A stretch of 64,000 nucleotides of DNA from assembly GCF_007992175.1 (NCBI RefSeq), contig NZ_BJZT01000008.1:94632-158631 (forward strand), read 5' to 3'. This document shows positions 25,693 to 34,039 of the stretch, in pieces. How positions within the stretch are numbered: the stretch's first letter is position 1; each line of letters starts with the position of its first letter. This DNA is from Methylobacterium haplocladii. Its GTDB lineage: Bacteria; Pseudomonadota; Alphaproteobacteria; Rhizobiales; Beijerinckiaceae. Below the pieces are notes generated by a model. The model was not told where the DNA came from, did no database searches, and saw nothing but the letters and a program-made list of their open reading frames with translations. The translations under genes were made by a program, and so were the position numbers.

Positions 25693-27249
25693 TCAGGCGG
25701 CTTGGCAGCGTCCCGGGGCACTATTGCCTAGCGCACGTGTGTAGAGCGCGCAGTAATCCAGCGCCGCGCCGTTCCAGCCGCGATCCCGCGACATGGCGGT
25801 CTGGCGCATGGCGTTCAACCGCTTCTTGCGACCGAAGGCGTCGATCGCCCGCCGCACGGCCTGCGTGAGTCCGTTTGCCGATGCCTCGGCGAAGCTGAAG
25901 CCCGTCACCTCGTCCTCGACGGTGTCGGCCAGCCCACCGGTGCGGTGAACGATCGGCAGCGAGCCGAAGCGCTGGGCGTAGAGCTGCGCCAATCCGCAGG
26001 GCTCGAAACGCGACGGCATCAGCAGAAAGTCGCTCCCGGCGAAGACCCGCCGGGCGTTCTCCTCGCTGAAGCCGATATGGACGCCGACCTGGCCGGGATT
26101 GCGCTCGGCGAGGCCGCGCAGGGCTTCTTCGAAATGGCCCTCGCCCTGGCCCATCACCACGAGCTGTCCGCCCTCGGACAGGATGGTACGGGCGGCGTCG
26201 AGGCTGAGGTCGATGCCCTTCTGGTGGACGAGGCGCGACACGATCGCGAAGAGCGGTCCACGCGAGACCGCAAGGCCGAAACCCTGCCGCACAGCTTCGG
26301 CATTGGCCGCCTTGCCCTTCCAGTCGCCGGCCTCGAAGCGGGCGGCGAGATGCGGATCGACCCGCGGATCCCAGCTTTCGTCGATGCCGTTGAGGATGCC
26401 GGCGAGCTGACCCTGCGCGGCCCGGGTGCGCAGCAGGCCATCCATGCCGCAGCCGGATTCCGGCGTCGTGATCTCGCGGGCGTAGGTCTCGCTGACGGTG
26501 GTCACCTGCGAGGCGTAGAAGAGGCCAGCCTTCAGGAACGAGAGCTGGCCGTAGAACTCGACGCCATCGACCCGGAAGGCATCCTCCGGCAGTCCGAGCC
26601 GATGCAGCGTCTCATGGGGGAAGAGACCCTGATAGGCGAGATTGTGGATGGTGAGGACGCTCGGCGTGCGTGCACCGCGCCAAGCGAGATAGGCCGGCGC
26701 CAGCGCGGTCTGCCAGTCGTTGAGATGCAGGAGATCGGCGGACCAGGCCGGATCGGCGCCGCGCGCCAGCTCGGCAGCGGCGAGGCTCAGCCGGCCGAAG
26801 CGCAGGTCGTTGTCGTCGAAATCCCCGGCGGCGTTGCCGTAGGGCGAGCCGTCGCGATCGTAGAGCTCGGCCGACAGCAGAATGTAGATGCCGAGTCCGT
26901 CCGCGGTCTCGACGAAGCCGAGATTGCAGGGCGGCACGTCGGCGAAGCCCGGCAGATGCGCGACGAGCGCGATGTCACCGCAGCTCTCCACGACCTGCCT
27001 GTAGCCGGGAATGAGCACGCGGACATCGTGATGCCGCCGCAAGGCACGGGGCAGGGCGCCCGCGACTTCACCGAGCCCACCGGTCTTCACGAAATCCGAC
27101 ATCTCCGGCGTCGCGAACAGCACGCGCGGCGCCAGCGAGGTACGGTAGGTCGGTCCCGGAACGAGCTCGTTTCCATCGGAAGCCGATGATCGGTCGAGAT
27201 CGGGAAGTGCTAAGCCGGCTGCTTCGTGATCCAGCCCAGGCATCGGCAT
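25693..27249 (-). CDS. glgA: Glycogen synthase (ADP-glucose type)
   Basis: This GT5 enzyme extends alpha-1,4-glucan from ADP-glucose. The ADP-glucose-binding loop KTGGLGEVAGALP lies near residue 55, HLNDWQTALAPAYL near 180, and the C-terminal GT-B half has SRLVHQKGIDL, a MGQGEGHFE strand and PSRFEPCGLAQLYAQRFG with the catalytic Glu. I start it at ATG 27249 (518 residues), because the longer frame from 27291 uses a TTG and adds only non-conserved residues; the ribosome binding site (GGGA) is weak either way. It is on the opposite strand to glgB, and the alpha-glucosidase gene lies just upstream in the same direction, so the two form an operon candidate. Confidence 0.9.
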   Translation of the reverse strand: MPMPGLDHEAAGLALPDLDRSSASDGNELVPGPTYRTSLAPRVLFATPEMSDFVKTGGLGEVAGALPRALRRHHDVRVLIPGYRQVVESCGDIALVAHLPGFADVPPCNLGFVETADGLGIYILLSAELYDRDGSPYGNAAGDFDDNDLRFGRLSLAAAELARGADPAWSADLLHLNDWQTALAPAYLAWRGARTPSVLTIHNLAYQGLFPHETLHRLGLPEDAFRVDGVEFYGQLSFLKAGLFYASQVTTVSETYAREITTPESGCGMDGLLRTRAAQGQLAGILNGIDESWDPRVDPHLAARFEAGDWKGKAANAEAVRQGFGLAVSRGPLFAIVSRLVHQKGIDLSLDAARTILSEGGQLVVMGQGEGHFEEALRGLAERNPGQVGVHIGFSEENARRVFAGSDFLLMPSRFEPCGLAQLYAQRFGSLPIVHRTGGLADTVEDEVTGFSFAEASANGLTQAVRRAIDAFGRKKRLNAMRQTAMSRDRGWNGAALDYCALYTRALGNSAPGRCQAA

Positions 27250-27266
27250 GCGAACGGTCCCGTGTT

Positions 27267-27282
27267 GCAACGGAATCGTTGC
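27267..27282. promoter_or_regulatory. Short inverted repeat just upstream of glgA
   Basis: GCAACG and CGTTGC flank a four-base spacer, 18-33 bp before the glgA ATG. A further GTTGCA unit follows at 27282-27287. Clustered GCAA/TTGC half-sites resemble LacI-family or PhaR-type operators, but no regulator gene lies beside it and the arms are short. Confidence 0.3.
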
Positions 27283-27354
27283 GTTGCACAATCCAGGCCA
27301 TCTTCTAGGTTAACGAATCTCGTACGTCTCTCGCGCTGCAGCAATTTTTCGCGA

Positions 27355-28959
27355 TCAGCTGCGATTTTGCGGCGCGAGGATAAGGCCTTCGCTCGGCGCG
27401 ACGGCCAGTTCACCGGCTTCATGTGCACCCGAGCGACCCGACCGGCTCGACAGAAGCACGATCCAAACCGCGCCGCCGGGCAACGTCAGCCGCCGTTCCC
27501 GATCGCCGAAGTTGAGGACGACCCGCACCGTCGCCTCGCCCTCGTAACGCTCGTAGACGAACAGGTCTTCACTCAACTCCGCTGGAGAAGAGACCGTGCG
27601 GTAGCCGCCGATCGAAAGCGCGGCATGGTCCCTGCGGAGGTGCAGCAGGCGGCGGTGAAGCGTGAGGATCGAACCGGAATCGTCGCGCATCTCGTCGACG
27701 TTGCGTTTGGCCGCATCCAAGCTGAGCGGCAGCCAAGGCTCGGACACCGAGAAACCGGCATGGGGTGCGTCCTCCCATTGCATGGGCGTCCGCTCCGGAT
27801 CGCGGCCGTGGCCCGGTTCGTTCAGTTCCCAGGGGTCCTGCACCCGGTCGGGTGGGATCGGCACGTTCGCGAGGCCGATCTCGTCGCCGTAATAGAGCGT
27901 CGGCGTGCCGCGAAGCGTCAGCAGCAGCATCGCGGCGATCCGGGCCTGAGCCTCCCCGACCCGGTCGGCGATGCGTCGCCGGTCGTGGTTGCCGAGTACC
28001 CAGTTCGGCCAGCCACCGTCGGGCAGGGCCGCCTCGTATTCCTCGACCAGAGCCGCCACCGACGGCGCCTCCCACGCCGTGCTGAGAAGCTGGAAGTTGA
28101 ACGGCAGGTCGGCTCCTGTGAGATCCTCGCCGTAATAGGCGACGAGCCGCTCGATCGGCAGGTAGATCTCGCCGATCAGCACGCGCTCGCCCTGCTCGCG
28201 CAAGACCTTCCGCATCCCGGCAACGATGTCGAAAACCTCCGGCCGGTCGCAGGAATAGACTTGGCTAAAACGGTTGATCTCCGGCAGGTCGGGCACGAAG
28301 GCGGGATTGAGCGGATTGTCGCGAAACCCCTCGTCCTTGATCAGGTGCCAGATCACGTCGACCCGAAAGCCGTCGACACCGCGCTGAAGCCAGAAGCGCA
28401 GCACATCGTGCATCGCTGCCCGCACCGCCGGGTTGCGCCAGTTCAGGTCCGGCTGCTCGGGCAGGAAGGCGTGATAGTAGAATTGCCCGGTCGCCGCGTC
28501 GCGCGTCCAGGCCGGGCCGCCGAAATTCGAGAGCCAGTTGTTGGGCGGGCCCCCATCCGGAGCCGGATCGCGCCAGATGTACCAGTCCCGCTTCGGGTTC
28601 GACCGCGATGCGCGGCTCTCTGTGAACCAGGGGTGTTCGATCGACGAGTGGTTCGGCACGAAATCGAGGATCACCCGGAGCTTCCGCCGGTGTGCCTCCG
28701 CGATCAGTTCATCGAAATCCTCGAGGGTCCCGAACAGCGGGTCGACGTTGCAATAGTCGGAGACGTCGTAGCCGAAATCGGCCATCGGCGAGGTGTAGAA
28801 CGGCGAGATCCAGATTGCGTCGACGCCGAGCCAGGCGAGGTAGTCGAGCCGCATGGTGATGCCGCGCAGATCGCCGACACCGTCCCCGTTGCTGTCCTGA
28901 AAGGAGCGCGGATAGATCTGGTATACGGTCCCGCTCTTCCACCAGACCGTGCCGGACAT
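27355..28959 (-). CDS. GH13 alpha-glucosidase (oligo-1,6-glucosidase / trehalose-6-phosphate hydrolase group)
   Basis: The 534-residue protein begins WWKSGTVYQIYPRSFQDSNGDGVGDL, diagnostic for the GH13 alpha-glucosidase group that also holds oligo-1,6-glucosidases and TreA/TreC. Catalytic motifs are GFRVDVIWHLIKD (about residue 196), VLIGEIYLP (about 255) and VLGNHDRRR (about 325). The GDEIGL and ERTPMQWEDAPHAGFS motifs follow. It hydrolyses non-reducing alpha-glucosidic ends of short oligosaccharides in the cytoplasm; whether it prefers alpha-1,4 or alpha-1,6 links is not readable with confidence. It probably finishes off limit oligosaccharides from glycogen turnover. It lies upstream of glgA on the same strand, about 105 bp apart. 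Confidence 0.88.
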   Translation of the reverse strand: MSGTVWWKSGTVYQIYPRSFQDSNGDGVGDLRGITMRLDYLAWLGVDAIWISPFYTSPMADFGYDVSDYCNVDPLFGTLEDFDELIAEAHRRKLRVILDFVPNHSSIEHPWFTESRASRSNPKRDWYIWRDPAPDGGPPNNWLSNFGGPAWTRDAATGQFYYHAFLPEQPDLNWRNPAVRAAMHDVLRFWLQRGVDGFRVDVIWHLIKDEGFRDNPLNPAFVPDLPEINRFSQVYSCDRPEVFDIVAGMRKVLREQGERVLIGEIYLPIERLVAYYGEDLTGADLPFNFQLLSTAWEAPSVAALVEEYEAALPDGGWPNWVLGNHDRRRIADRVGEAQARIAAMLLLTLRGTPTLYYGDEIGLANVPIPPDRVQDPWELNEPGHGRDPERTPMQWEDAPHAGFSVSEPWLPLSLDAAKRNVDEMRDDSGSILTLHRRLLHLRRDHAALSIGGYRTVSSPAELSEDLFVYERYEGEATVRVVLNFGDRERRLTLPGGAVWIVLLSSRSGRSGAHEAGELAVAPSEGLILAPQNRS

Positions 28960-29154
28960 GCGGAGCTCCCTGCCGAATCCCGAGACTGCACGCGGTAGGC
29001 TTAGCCAGTGTCGGCGAGCGTGGCGAGCCGCCGAATCATTCGGGACGGGCCAGACCTTAACCGTGCGCGTTCCAAACGGCCCCCCTTGATCGAACCGTTC
29101 AGGCAGGCTTCAAGCACCCGCCTGCAAGGACTATTCGCCGGTGGCGGGTTGCGG

Positions 29155-29176
29155 TCTGTGTCGACTGAGACACAGA
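29155..29176. promoter_or_regulatory. Inverted repeat in the glgP leader
   Basis: TCTGTGTC and GACACAGA flank a six-base spacer, about 37 bp before the ATG at 29213. It sits in the divergent gap between the alpha-glucosidase gene and glgP. It could be an operator or a leader hairpin; there is no other support. Confidence 0.3.
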
Positions 29177-29212
29177 TGGGCCGGCAAAAAGCTTGCAGCG
29201 CCGGATAGCACC

Positions 29213-31891
29213 ATGCCGACGTCTCGACAGAACGACAGAGCTGGACACACCATGCCGGACCAGGATCTCGGAGCCGATCACCGTCGACAGAAGCGCGTGA
29301 CGCCCGCGGAATCCGAGCGCGCTCCGGCCGCGACGAAGGGGGACTCGAAGGTGTTGAACGAGGCTCAGGCCGGTCACGAACCGATTGGCGGAGCGGACGC
29401 CTCCGCGTCGCTCTCCGCAAAGTTCGCGAAGGACTCCGCGGCGACGCGGGCGCTCGCCAAGGAGAAGCTGTTCAACGGCGATTCCGTCGTCGAGCTGCGC
29501 GAGGCGATCCGGGCAAAGCTTGTCTATGCGCTCGGTAAGACACCCGAGAGCGCCCGCGATCGCGACTGGTTCGCCGCGACCGCGCTGGCGCTGCGCGACC
29601 GTGTGATCGACGCCTGCCATGAGGGCACCGGCGGCAAGGTGCCGGAGAAGCGCGTCTACTACCTCTCCCTTGAGTTCCTGATCGGCCGGCTCTTGTCGGA
29701 CGCGATGAACAACCTGCGCCTCGTCGAGACAACCAAGTTGGCGCTCAAGGATCTCGGGGTCCAACTCAGCGAGGTCGAGGAGGCCGAACCCGACGCGGCC
29801 TTGGGCAATGGCGGCCTCGGCCGTCTCGCCGCCTGCTTCATGGAGAGCATGGCGAGCCTGTCGATCCCCGCGATCGGCTACGGCATCCGCTACGATCACG
29901 GCATCTTCCGCCAGTCGATGGAAGACGGCTGGCAGCGCGAGGCACCGGAGACCTGGCTCGAAGAGGGCAACCCCTGGGAATTCCCGCGGCCAGAATCGAC
30001 CTACCGGATCGGCTTCGGCGGCCATGTCACCATGTCGGCCAACGGCGACCAGATCCGGCGCCATTGGCACCCGGCCGAGACCGTCAACGCGGTCGCTTAC
30101 GATATTCCGGTCGTCGGTTGGCGGGGCAAGCACGTCAACCAGCTCCGCCTTTGGAAGGCCGAGGCCGACGCGCCGGTCGAACTCGCCCGCTTCAACGGCG
30201 GCGACCATGTCGGCGCGGTGGCCGGGCGTGCGCGCGCCGAGTCGATCTCGCGGGTGCTCTATCCGAGCGACTCCTCGGCCGAGGGCCAGGAACTGCGGCT
30301 GCGGCAGGAGTATTTCTTCACCTCGGCCTCGCTGCAGGACCTCGTGCGGCGGCACCTGAACGAGCGCGGCGACCTGCGCTCGCTGCCGGACCACGCTGCG
30401 ATCCAGCTCAACGACACCCACCCCGCCATCGCCGTACCGGAACTGATGCGCATCCTCATGGAGGAGCACGACTTCTCCTACGAGGATGCCTGGCACATCA
30501 CGACGAACACGCTCGGCTACACCAACCACACCCTGCTGCCCGAGGCGCTGGAGACGTGGCCGGTCGATCTGATGGAACGGCTGCTGCCGCGCCACATGCA
30601 GATCATCTACCTGATCAACTGGACCCATCTCGAAGAGCAGGCGCGACAGGGCAAGAGCGATTCCGCCCACGTCGCCGCCGTCTCGCTCATCGACGAGTCG
30701 CACGGCAAGCGCGTGCGGATGGGACACCTTGCCTTCCACGGCTCGCGCCGCGTCAACGGGGTCTCGGCGCTGCATAGCGAGCTTCTGAAGACGACGGTCT
30801 TCAAGCCGATGCATGAGCTCGAGCCCGACAAGATCCTGAACAAGACCAATGGCATCACCTTCCGCCGCTGGCTGCACAACGCCAATCCCGAGCTGACGGC
30901 GCTCGCCGTCGAGACGGTCGGAGAGGAGGTCCTCGACGATCCCGAACTGCTCACCGGACTTGCCGACCACGCCGACGACCCGGATTTCCGCAAACGCTAT
31001 GCGGCCGTGCGGCGTGTGCGGAAGCGTAAGCTCGCTCAGGTCATCGTCGAGCGTACCGGCATCTCGGTCGATCCGTCGGCCCTGTTCGACGTGCAGATCA
31101 AGCGGATTCACGAGTACAAGCGCCAGCTCTTGAACCTGATCGAGACGGTCGCGCTGTATCAGGCGATCAAGGAGGCCCCGCACAAGGATTGGACCCCACG
31201 GGTCAAGATCTTCGGGGGCAAGGCGGCGCCGAGCTACGTACAGGCCAAGCTGATCATCAAGCTGGCCAACGACATCGCCCGGACCATCAACGACGACGCG
31301 GACGTCGCCGGACGGCTCAAGCTCGTCTTTCTGCCGAACTACTCGGTGAGCCTCGCCGAGGCGATCATCCCGGCGGCCGACCTCTCGGAGCAGATCTCCA
31401 CCGCCGGCATGGAAGCCTCGGGCACCGGCAACATGAAGCTGGCGCTCAACGGCGCGCTCACCGTCGGCACGCTTGACGGTGCCAATATCGAGATCCGCGA
31501 TCACGTCGGTGCGGACAACATCTTCATCTTCGGTCTCGATGCCGTAGGCGTGCAGGCTCGCGTGGGCGAGTCCGCCTATGCGCAGCGGGCGATTGCAGCC
31601 TCGCCGCGTCTCGCCAAAGCACTCGACGCAATCGGCTCCGGTGTCTTCTCACCGGACGAGCGCGGCCGGTTCGGCTCGCTGGTCGACGGCGTGCGCTACC
31701 ACGATCCCTACCTGATCAGCGTGGACTTCGACGATTACTGGCGCGTGCAGCGGGAGATCGACGCAGCCTGGAAACGCCCGGCGACGTGGTGGCGCGCGGC
31801 GATCCTGAACACCGCGCGCATGGCGTGGTTCTCGTCGGACCGCTCGATGCGCGAATACGCGGCCGAGATCTGGCGGGTGAAGGTCGACTGA
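29213..31891 (+). CDS. glgP: Glycogen/starch/alpha-glucan phosphorylase
   Basis: GT35 phosphorylase of 892 residues from ATG 29213. A second in-frame ATG at 29252 is equally plausible, since the first ~75 residues are not conserved. It removes glucose-1-phosphate from glycogen ends using PLP. Motifs: YYLSLEFLIGRLL, ALGNGGLGRLAACF, GYGIRYDHGIFRQ, QLNDTHPA, KTNGITFRRWL, and the PLP-lysine site EASGTGNMKLALNGAL near residue 745. The length is close to the usual 800-840 plus an N-terminal extension. It is transcribed divergently from the alpha-glucosidase and glgA genes and is followed by a strong terminator, so it is likely monocistronic. Confidence 0.95.
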   Translation: MPTSRQNDRAGHTMPDQDLGADHRRQKRVTPAESERAPAATKGDSKVLNEAQAGHEPIGGADASASLSAKFAKDSAATRALAKEKLFNGDSVVELREAIRAKLVYALGKTPESARDRDWFAATALALRDRVIDACHEGTGGKVPEKRVYYLSLEFLIGRLLSDAMNNLRLVETTKLALKDLGVQLSEVEEAEPDAALGNGGLGRLAACFMESMASLSIPAIGYGIRYDHGIFRQSMEDGWQREAPETWLEEGNPWEFPRPESTYRIGFGGHVTMSANGDQIRRHWHPAETVNAVAYDIPVVGWRGKHVNQLRLWKAEADAPVELARFNGGDHVGAVAGRARAESISRVLYPSDSSAEGQELRLRQEYFFTSASLQDLVRRHLNERGDLRSLPDHAAIQLNDTHPAIAVPELMRILMEEHDFSYEDAWHITTNTLGYTNHTLLPEALETWPVDLMERLLPRHMQIIYLINWTHLEEQARQGKSDSAHVAAVSLIDESHGKRVRMGHLAFHGSRRVNGVSALHSELLKTTVFKPMHELEPDKILNKTNGITFRRWLHNANPELTALAVETVGEEVLDDPELLTGLADHADDPDFRKRYAAVRRVRKRKLAQVIVERTGISVDPSALFDVQIKRIHEYKRQLLNLIETVALYQAIKEAPHKDWTPRVKIFGGKAAPSYVQAKLIIKLANDIARTINDDADVAGRLKLVFLPNYSVSLAEAIIPAADLSEQISTAGMEASGTGNMKLALNGALTVGTLDGANIEIRDHVGADNIFIFGLDAVGVQARVGESAYAQRAIAASPRLAKALDAIGSGVFSPDERGRFGSLVDGVRYHDPYLISVDFDDYWRVQREIDAAWKRPATWWRAAILNTARMAWFSSDRSMREYAAEIWRVKVD

Positions 31892-31911
31892 CGGCCAGGG
31901 ACGTTCAAGCA

Positions 31912-31945
31912 AAAAGCCCGTCGCGATCCGTCGCGATGGGCTTTC
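31912..31945. terminator. Bidirectional terminator between glgP and the flavoprotein gene
   Basis: Arms AAAGCCC..TCGCGA and TCGCGA..GGGCTTT form a 13-bp stem (one G-T mismatch) around TCCG. It is bounded by A-rich sequence on the left and TTCTT on the right, which suits termination in both directions. It lies between convergent stop codons at 31891 and 31949. Confidence 0.85.
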
Positions 31946-31948
31946 TTA

Positions 31949-32893
31949 TCAGAGCGTCGGGTCGAGCGGGATCGTGTAGCAGCGCGCGCCGACGCTCGCG
32001 GCAAGGACTTCGACGGCGCCGACCGTCGCGGCGCGGCCCGAAACGTGAACGGCATCGTTGGCGCGCAGCATCGGGATGTGGGCGGTGAGCGGGCCGGGCT
32101 TCACGTCCGGCGGGCGCTGCCGGTTACGGTCGGCGACGGTGACGATGCGGGCGACGCCGGTGGCCTTCAGCCAGTCGAGGGCCGGCTGCATGTAGAGATC
32201 GAGCGGGTCGCGCGCGCCGACGACGAGGGTCTGCTCGCGGGCCGGCTCGATGTAGCGGGCCGCCCGGGCAATCGCCCAGATGCCGGCGAAACCCGCCTCG
32301 TCCGCCACCAGCACCATGCGGCCCCCGCCGGGCCGATACTGGCCGCGGCCGACCGGACCCGTCACGCTGACCGGCTTGCCGAGTTCGAGCTCTCCGGCGA
32401 ACGAGCCGCCGACCACGCCGGCTTCGCAGCCGATGTGGAAGACCAGCTCGTTCAGTTCGGCCGCACCGTCCACGCGCAGCGACGGCGTGAGCGTGACCGG
32501 ATGCCAGCCGGTCATGGTCAGCACCACCTGATGGCCGGGCTGGTAGGGGAGGGGATTGGCGAGCGTCACCACCGCCTCGACGATTCCGGGGCAGAGTCGG
32601 CTGATCTCGGTGATGCTGCCGCTGCGCTTCACCGAATCCGCGGTGGGCTCCGGATCGCCTGGTGCCTGCAGCGGATTGGCGGCCGGCAACGTGAGACGCA
32701 TCGGCTCGGGCCGGAACCCGCGCGGCTCGGCCCGGCGTCCGGCGGGAGCCGCACCCTGGCCGAGCATCGCGTTACCGTGCAGGCCTTGGATCGGAGTGAT
32801 CATGCCGTCGGATACGGCTGCATCGACGGGCGTGTCTCCGGTCGAGACGCGTATCGGCTTGCCGTTGACGACGAGTGAGCAACGGGCGCTCAT
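31949..32893 (-). CDS. Ferredoxin-reductase-like protein with degenerate 2Fe-2S and FAD motifs
   Basis: This 314-residue protein aligns by eye with NAD(P)H:ferredoxin oxidoreductase-type flavoproteins: residues 1-55 look like a plant-type ferredoxin domain (VVNGKPIRV..GDTPVDAAV), 90-190 like the FAD domain (LPYQPGHQVVL, LVFHIGCEAGVVGGSFAGEL, SVTGPVG) and 195-314 like the NAD domain. The ferredoxin domain has no C-x4-C-x2-C cysteines: the loop reads GMITPIQGLHGNAM. The usual R-x-Y-S/T flavin motif is replaced by WHPVTLTP. It may therefore have lost redox activity. A Shine-Dalgarno GGGAG precedes ATG 32893, and the coiled-coil gene ends 48 bp upstream on the same strand. Confidence 0.7.
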   Translation of the reverse strand: MSARCSLVVNGKPIRVSTGDTPVDAAVSDGMITPIQGLHGNAMLGQGAAPAGRRAEPRGFRPEPMRLTLPAANPLQAPGDPEPTADSVKRSGSITEISRLCPGIVEAVVTLANPLPYQPGHQVVLTMTGWHPVTLTPSLRVDGAAELNELVFHIGCEAGVVGGSFAGELELGKPVSVTGPVGRGQYRPGGGRMVLVADEAGFAGIWAIARAARYIEPAREQTLVVGARDPLDLYMQPALDWLKATGVARIVTVADRNRQRPPDVKPGPLTAHIPMLRANDAVHVSGRAATVGAVEVLAASVGARCYTIPLDPTL

Positions 32894-32940
32894 GGCCGTC
32901 TCCCGCTTCGATGGATGACGATGGATGCGTTTCGGACGCG

Positions 32941-33309
32941 TCAGGCGGCGCTGTGCAGCAGGCGGTCGACGAGCGTTGCCCAGCGGTCGCGAACGGCGCG
33001 CGCTTCGTCTCCCAACTTTTCGTCCGCCTCGTCGAAGCCGACGCAGGCGCGAAGGCTGGCATTCTCGGTGCGCTCGGCCTGGAGTACGGCCTTCAGCAGC
33101 ATCATCTCGGTCCGCAGCCGCGCGATATCCGAGGGGGGGATATCGGTCTCGTCGATGCCCGCCGCGACCGTGGCTTGGCCTGCCGGCTCGACCTCGGCCG
33201 CGACCGGCCGCACGATCGGCGTCGCCTGCATGCGGATCGGCCGCGCGATGAGGCGCCGCACGACGTCAGAGCCGTGACCGTATCCCGTCCGCCGCGCCGC
33301 CTCGGCCAT
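32941..33309 (-). CDS. Small hypothetical protein with predicted coiled coil
   Basis: 122 residues from ATG 33309. I do not recognise a family. An N-terminal basic stretch with repeated Arg is followed by a Pro/Ala/Val linker and then a strongly helical region (about residues 60-120, DIARLRTEMMLLKAVLQAE) with heptad-like Leu spacing, likely a coiled coil. It is upstream of and co-oriented with the ferredoxin-reductase-like gene, with a 47-bp gap, so the two probably share a transcript and may interact. Confidence 0.6.
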   Translation of the reverse strand: MAEAARRTGYGHGSDVVRRLIARPIRMQATPIVRPVAAEVEPAGQATVAAGIDETDIPPSDIARLRTEMMLLKAVLQAERTENASLRACVGFDEADEKLGDEARAVRDRWATLVDRLLHSAA

Positions 33310-33669
33310 TGCACCGTCTCCGCAATACGCTCGTAGATCGCCGCGAAAGCGATCGACCTGTCTCCACAGGACTTTGCGGCGACATAGTTAAGGGAGCTTT
33401 AAACGGACTCCGCAGCCCCGGCTTCCCGGTCCCGGAACGGCGGACACCCGACAGTTCATCGGGCGTCGCCGCCAAGTTGATTTTCGCAGCTAGCAAGTTG
33501 TTGACGAGCCTGCCGTCAAGCTTCATTCTGTGATCACGAACTGCTTCGAGAGTTCGATCTCTCTTCGAAGCGTCGCGTCGATGTCTGCCTCGACGAAGGC
33601 TTTCTCGCGTTCCCGCGTTTTTTCGAACACCTCTGGCTTGGCGCATCGTCGTGCGCCGGGGAGCGCTCA
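33310..33669. other. 360-bp intergenic region
   Basis: This is the divergent control region between the coiled-coil gene and the receiver gene. Its left part has A+T-richer patches suited to promoters (for example GACATAGTTAAGG near 33382). On the minus strand a 35-codon frame from a GTG at 33630 to a stop at 33523 (ending IELSKQFVITE) looks protein-like but has no convincing ribosome binding site; it is treated as unproven. Confidence 0.4.
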
Positions 33670-34032
33670 ATGTTGTACGGACGGCGGGTTCTCATCGTCG
33701 AAGACGAAGCACTGCTTGCGATCGAACTGACCGACATCGTCGAGAGAAGTCATGGCAGCGTGGTGGGTCCGTTCCGGACCAATCGCGAGGCCCTGCGCGT
33801 GCTCGACAGCGAAGCAGTCGATGCGGCAATCCTCGATCTGAACCTTGCCGATGGCGAGGCGACGCCTGTCGCGGAACGCTTGGTCGCCACCGGCGTGCCG
33901 ATCCTGGTCTGCACGGCCGGAACGTTACCCCGGGCGATGCGGCTGCAATGGCCGGACATCCCGATCCATCGCAAGCCCGTCCGGGCAGACCGCCTCGTCG
34001 ATGCGCTGCGCGACCTCTGCGAACAGGCCTGA
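33670..34032 (+). CDS. Stand-alone response-regulator receiver protein
   Basis: 120 residues, a single CheY-like receiver domain with no output domain. The acidic pair is in VLIVEDEALLA (about residues 11-12), the phosphorylatable Asp in AILDLNLADGEA (about 57), the Thr switch residue in VCTAGT (about 86), and the Lys in HRKPV (about 102). The start ATG 33670 has GGGGAG six bases upstream. It ends nose-to-nose with the GGDEF-EAL gene, with no spacer. Single-domain receivers act in phosphorelays by protein contact; the cognate kinase is not in the window. Confidence 0.85.
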   Translation: MLYGRRVLIVEDEALLAIELTDIVERSHGSVVGPFRTNREALRVLDSEAVDAAILDLNLADGEATPVAERLVATGVPILVCTAGTLPRAMRLQWPDIPIHRKPVRADRLVDALRDLCEQA

Positions 34033-34039
34033 TCAGGCC
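34026..34039. other. Perfect 14-bp palindrome spanning two abutting convergent stop codons
   Basis: GGCCTGATCAGGCC is a perfect palindrome whose centre TGATCA holds the TGA stop of the receiver gene on the plus strand and, base for base adjacent, the TGA stop of the GGDEF-EAL gene on the minus strand. There is no intergenic DNA at all between the two genes. Confidence 0.8.

Noticed and set aside
25641..25868. 75-codon plus-strand ORF in the A+T-rich gap
   Set aside because: Runs antisense into glgA, with Arg/Ser-rich translation and no ribosome binding site; considered non-coding.
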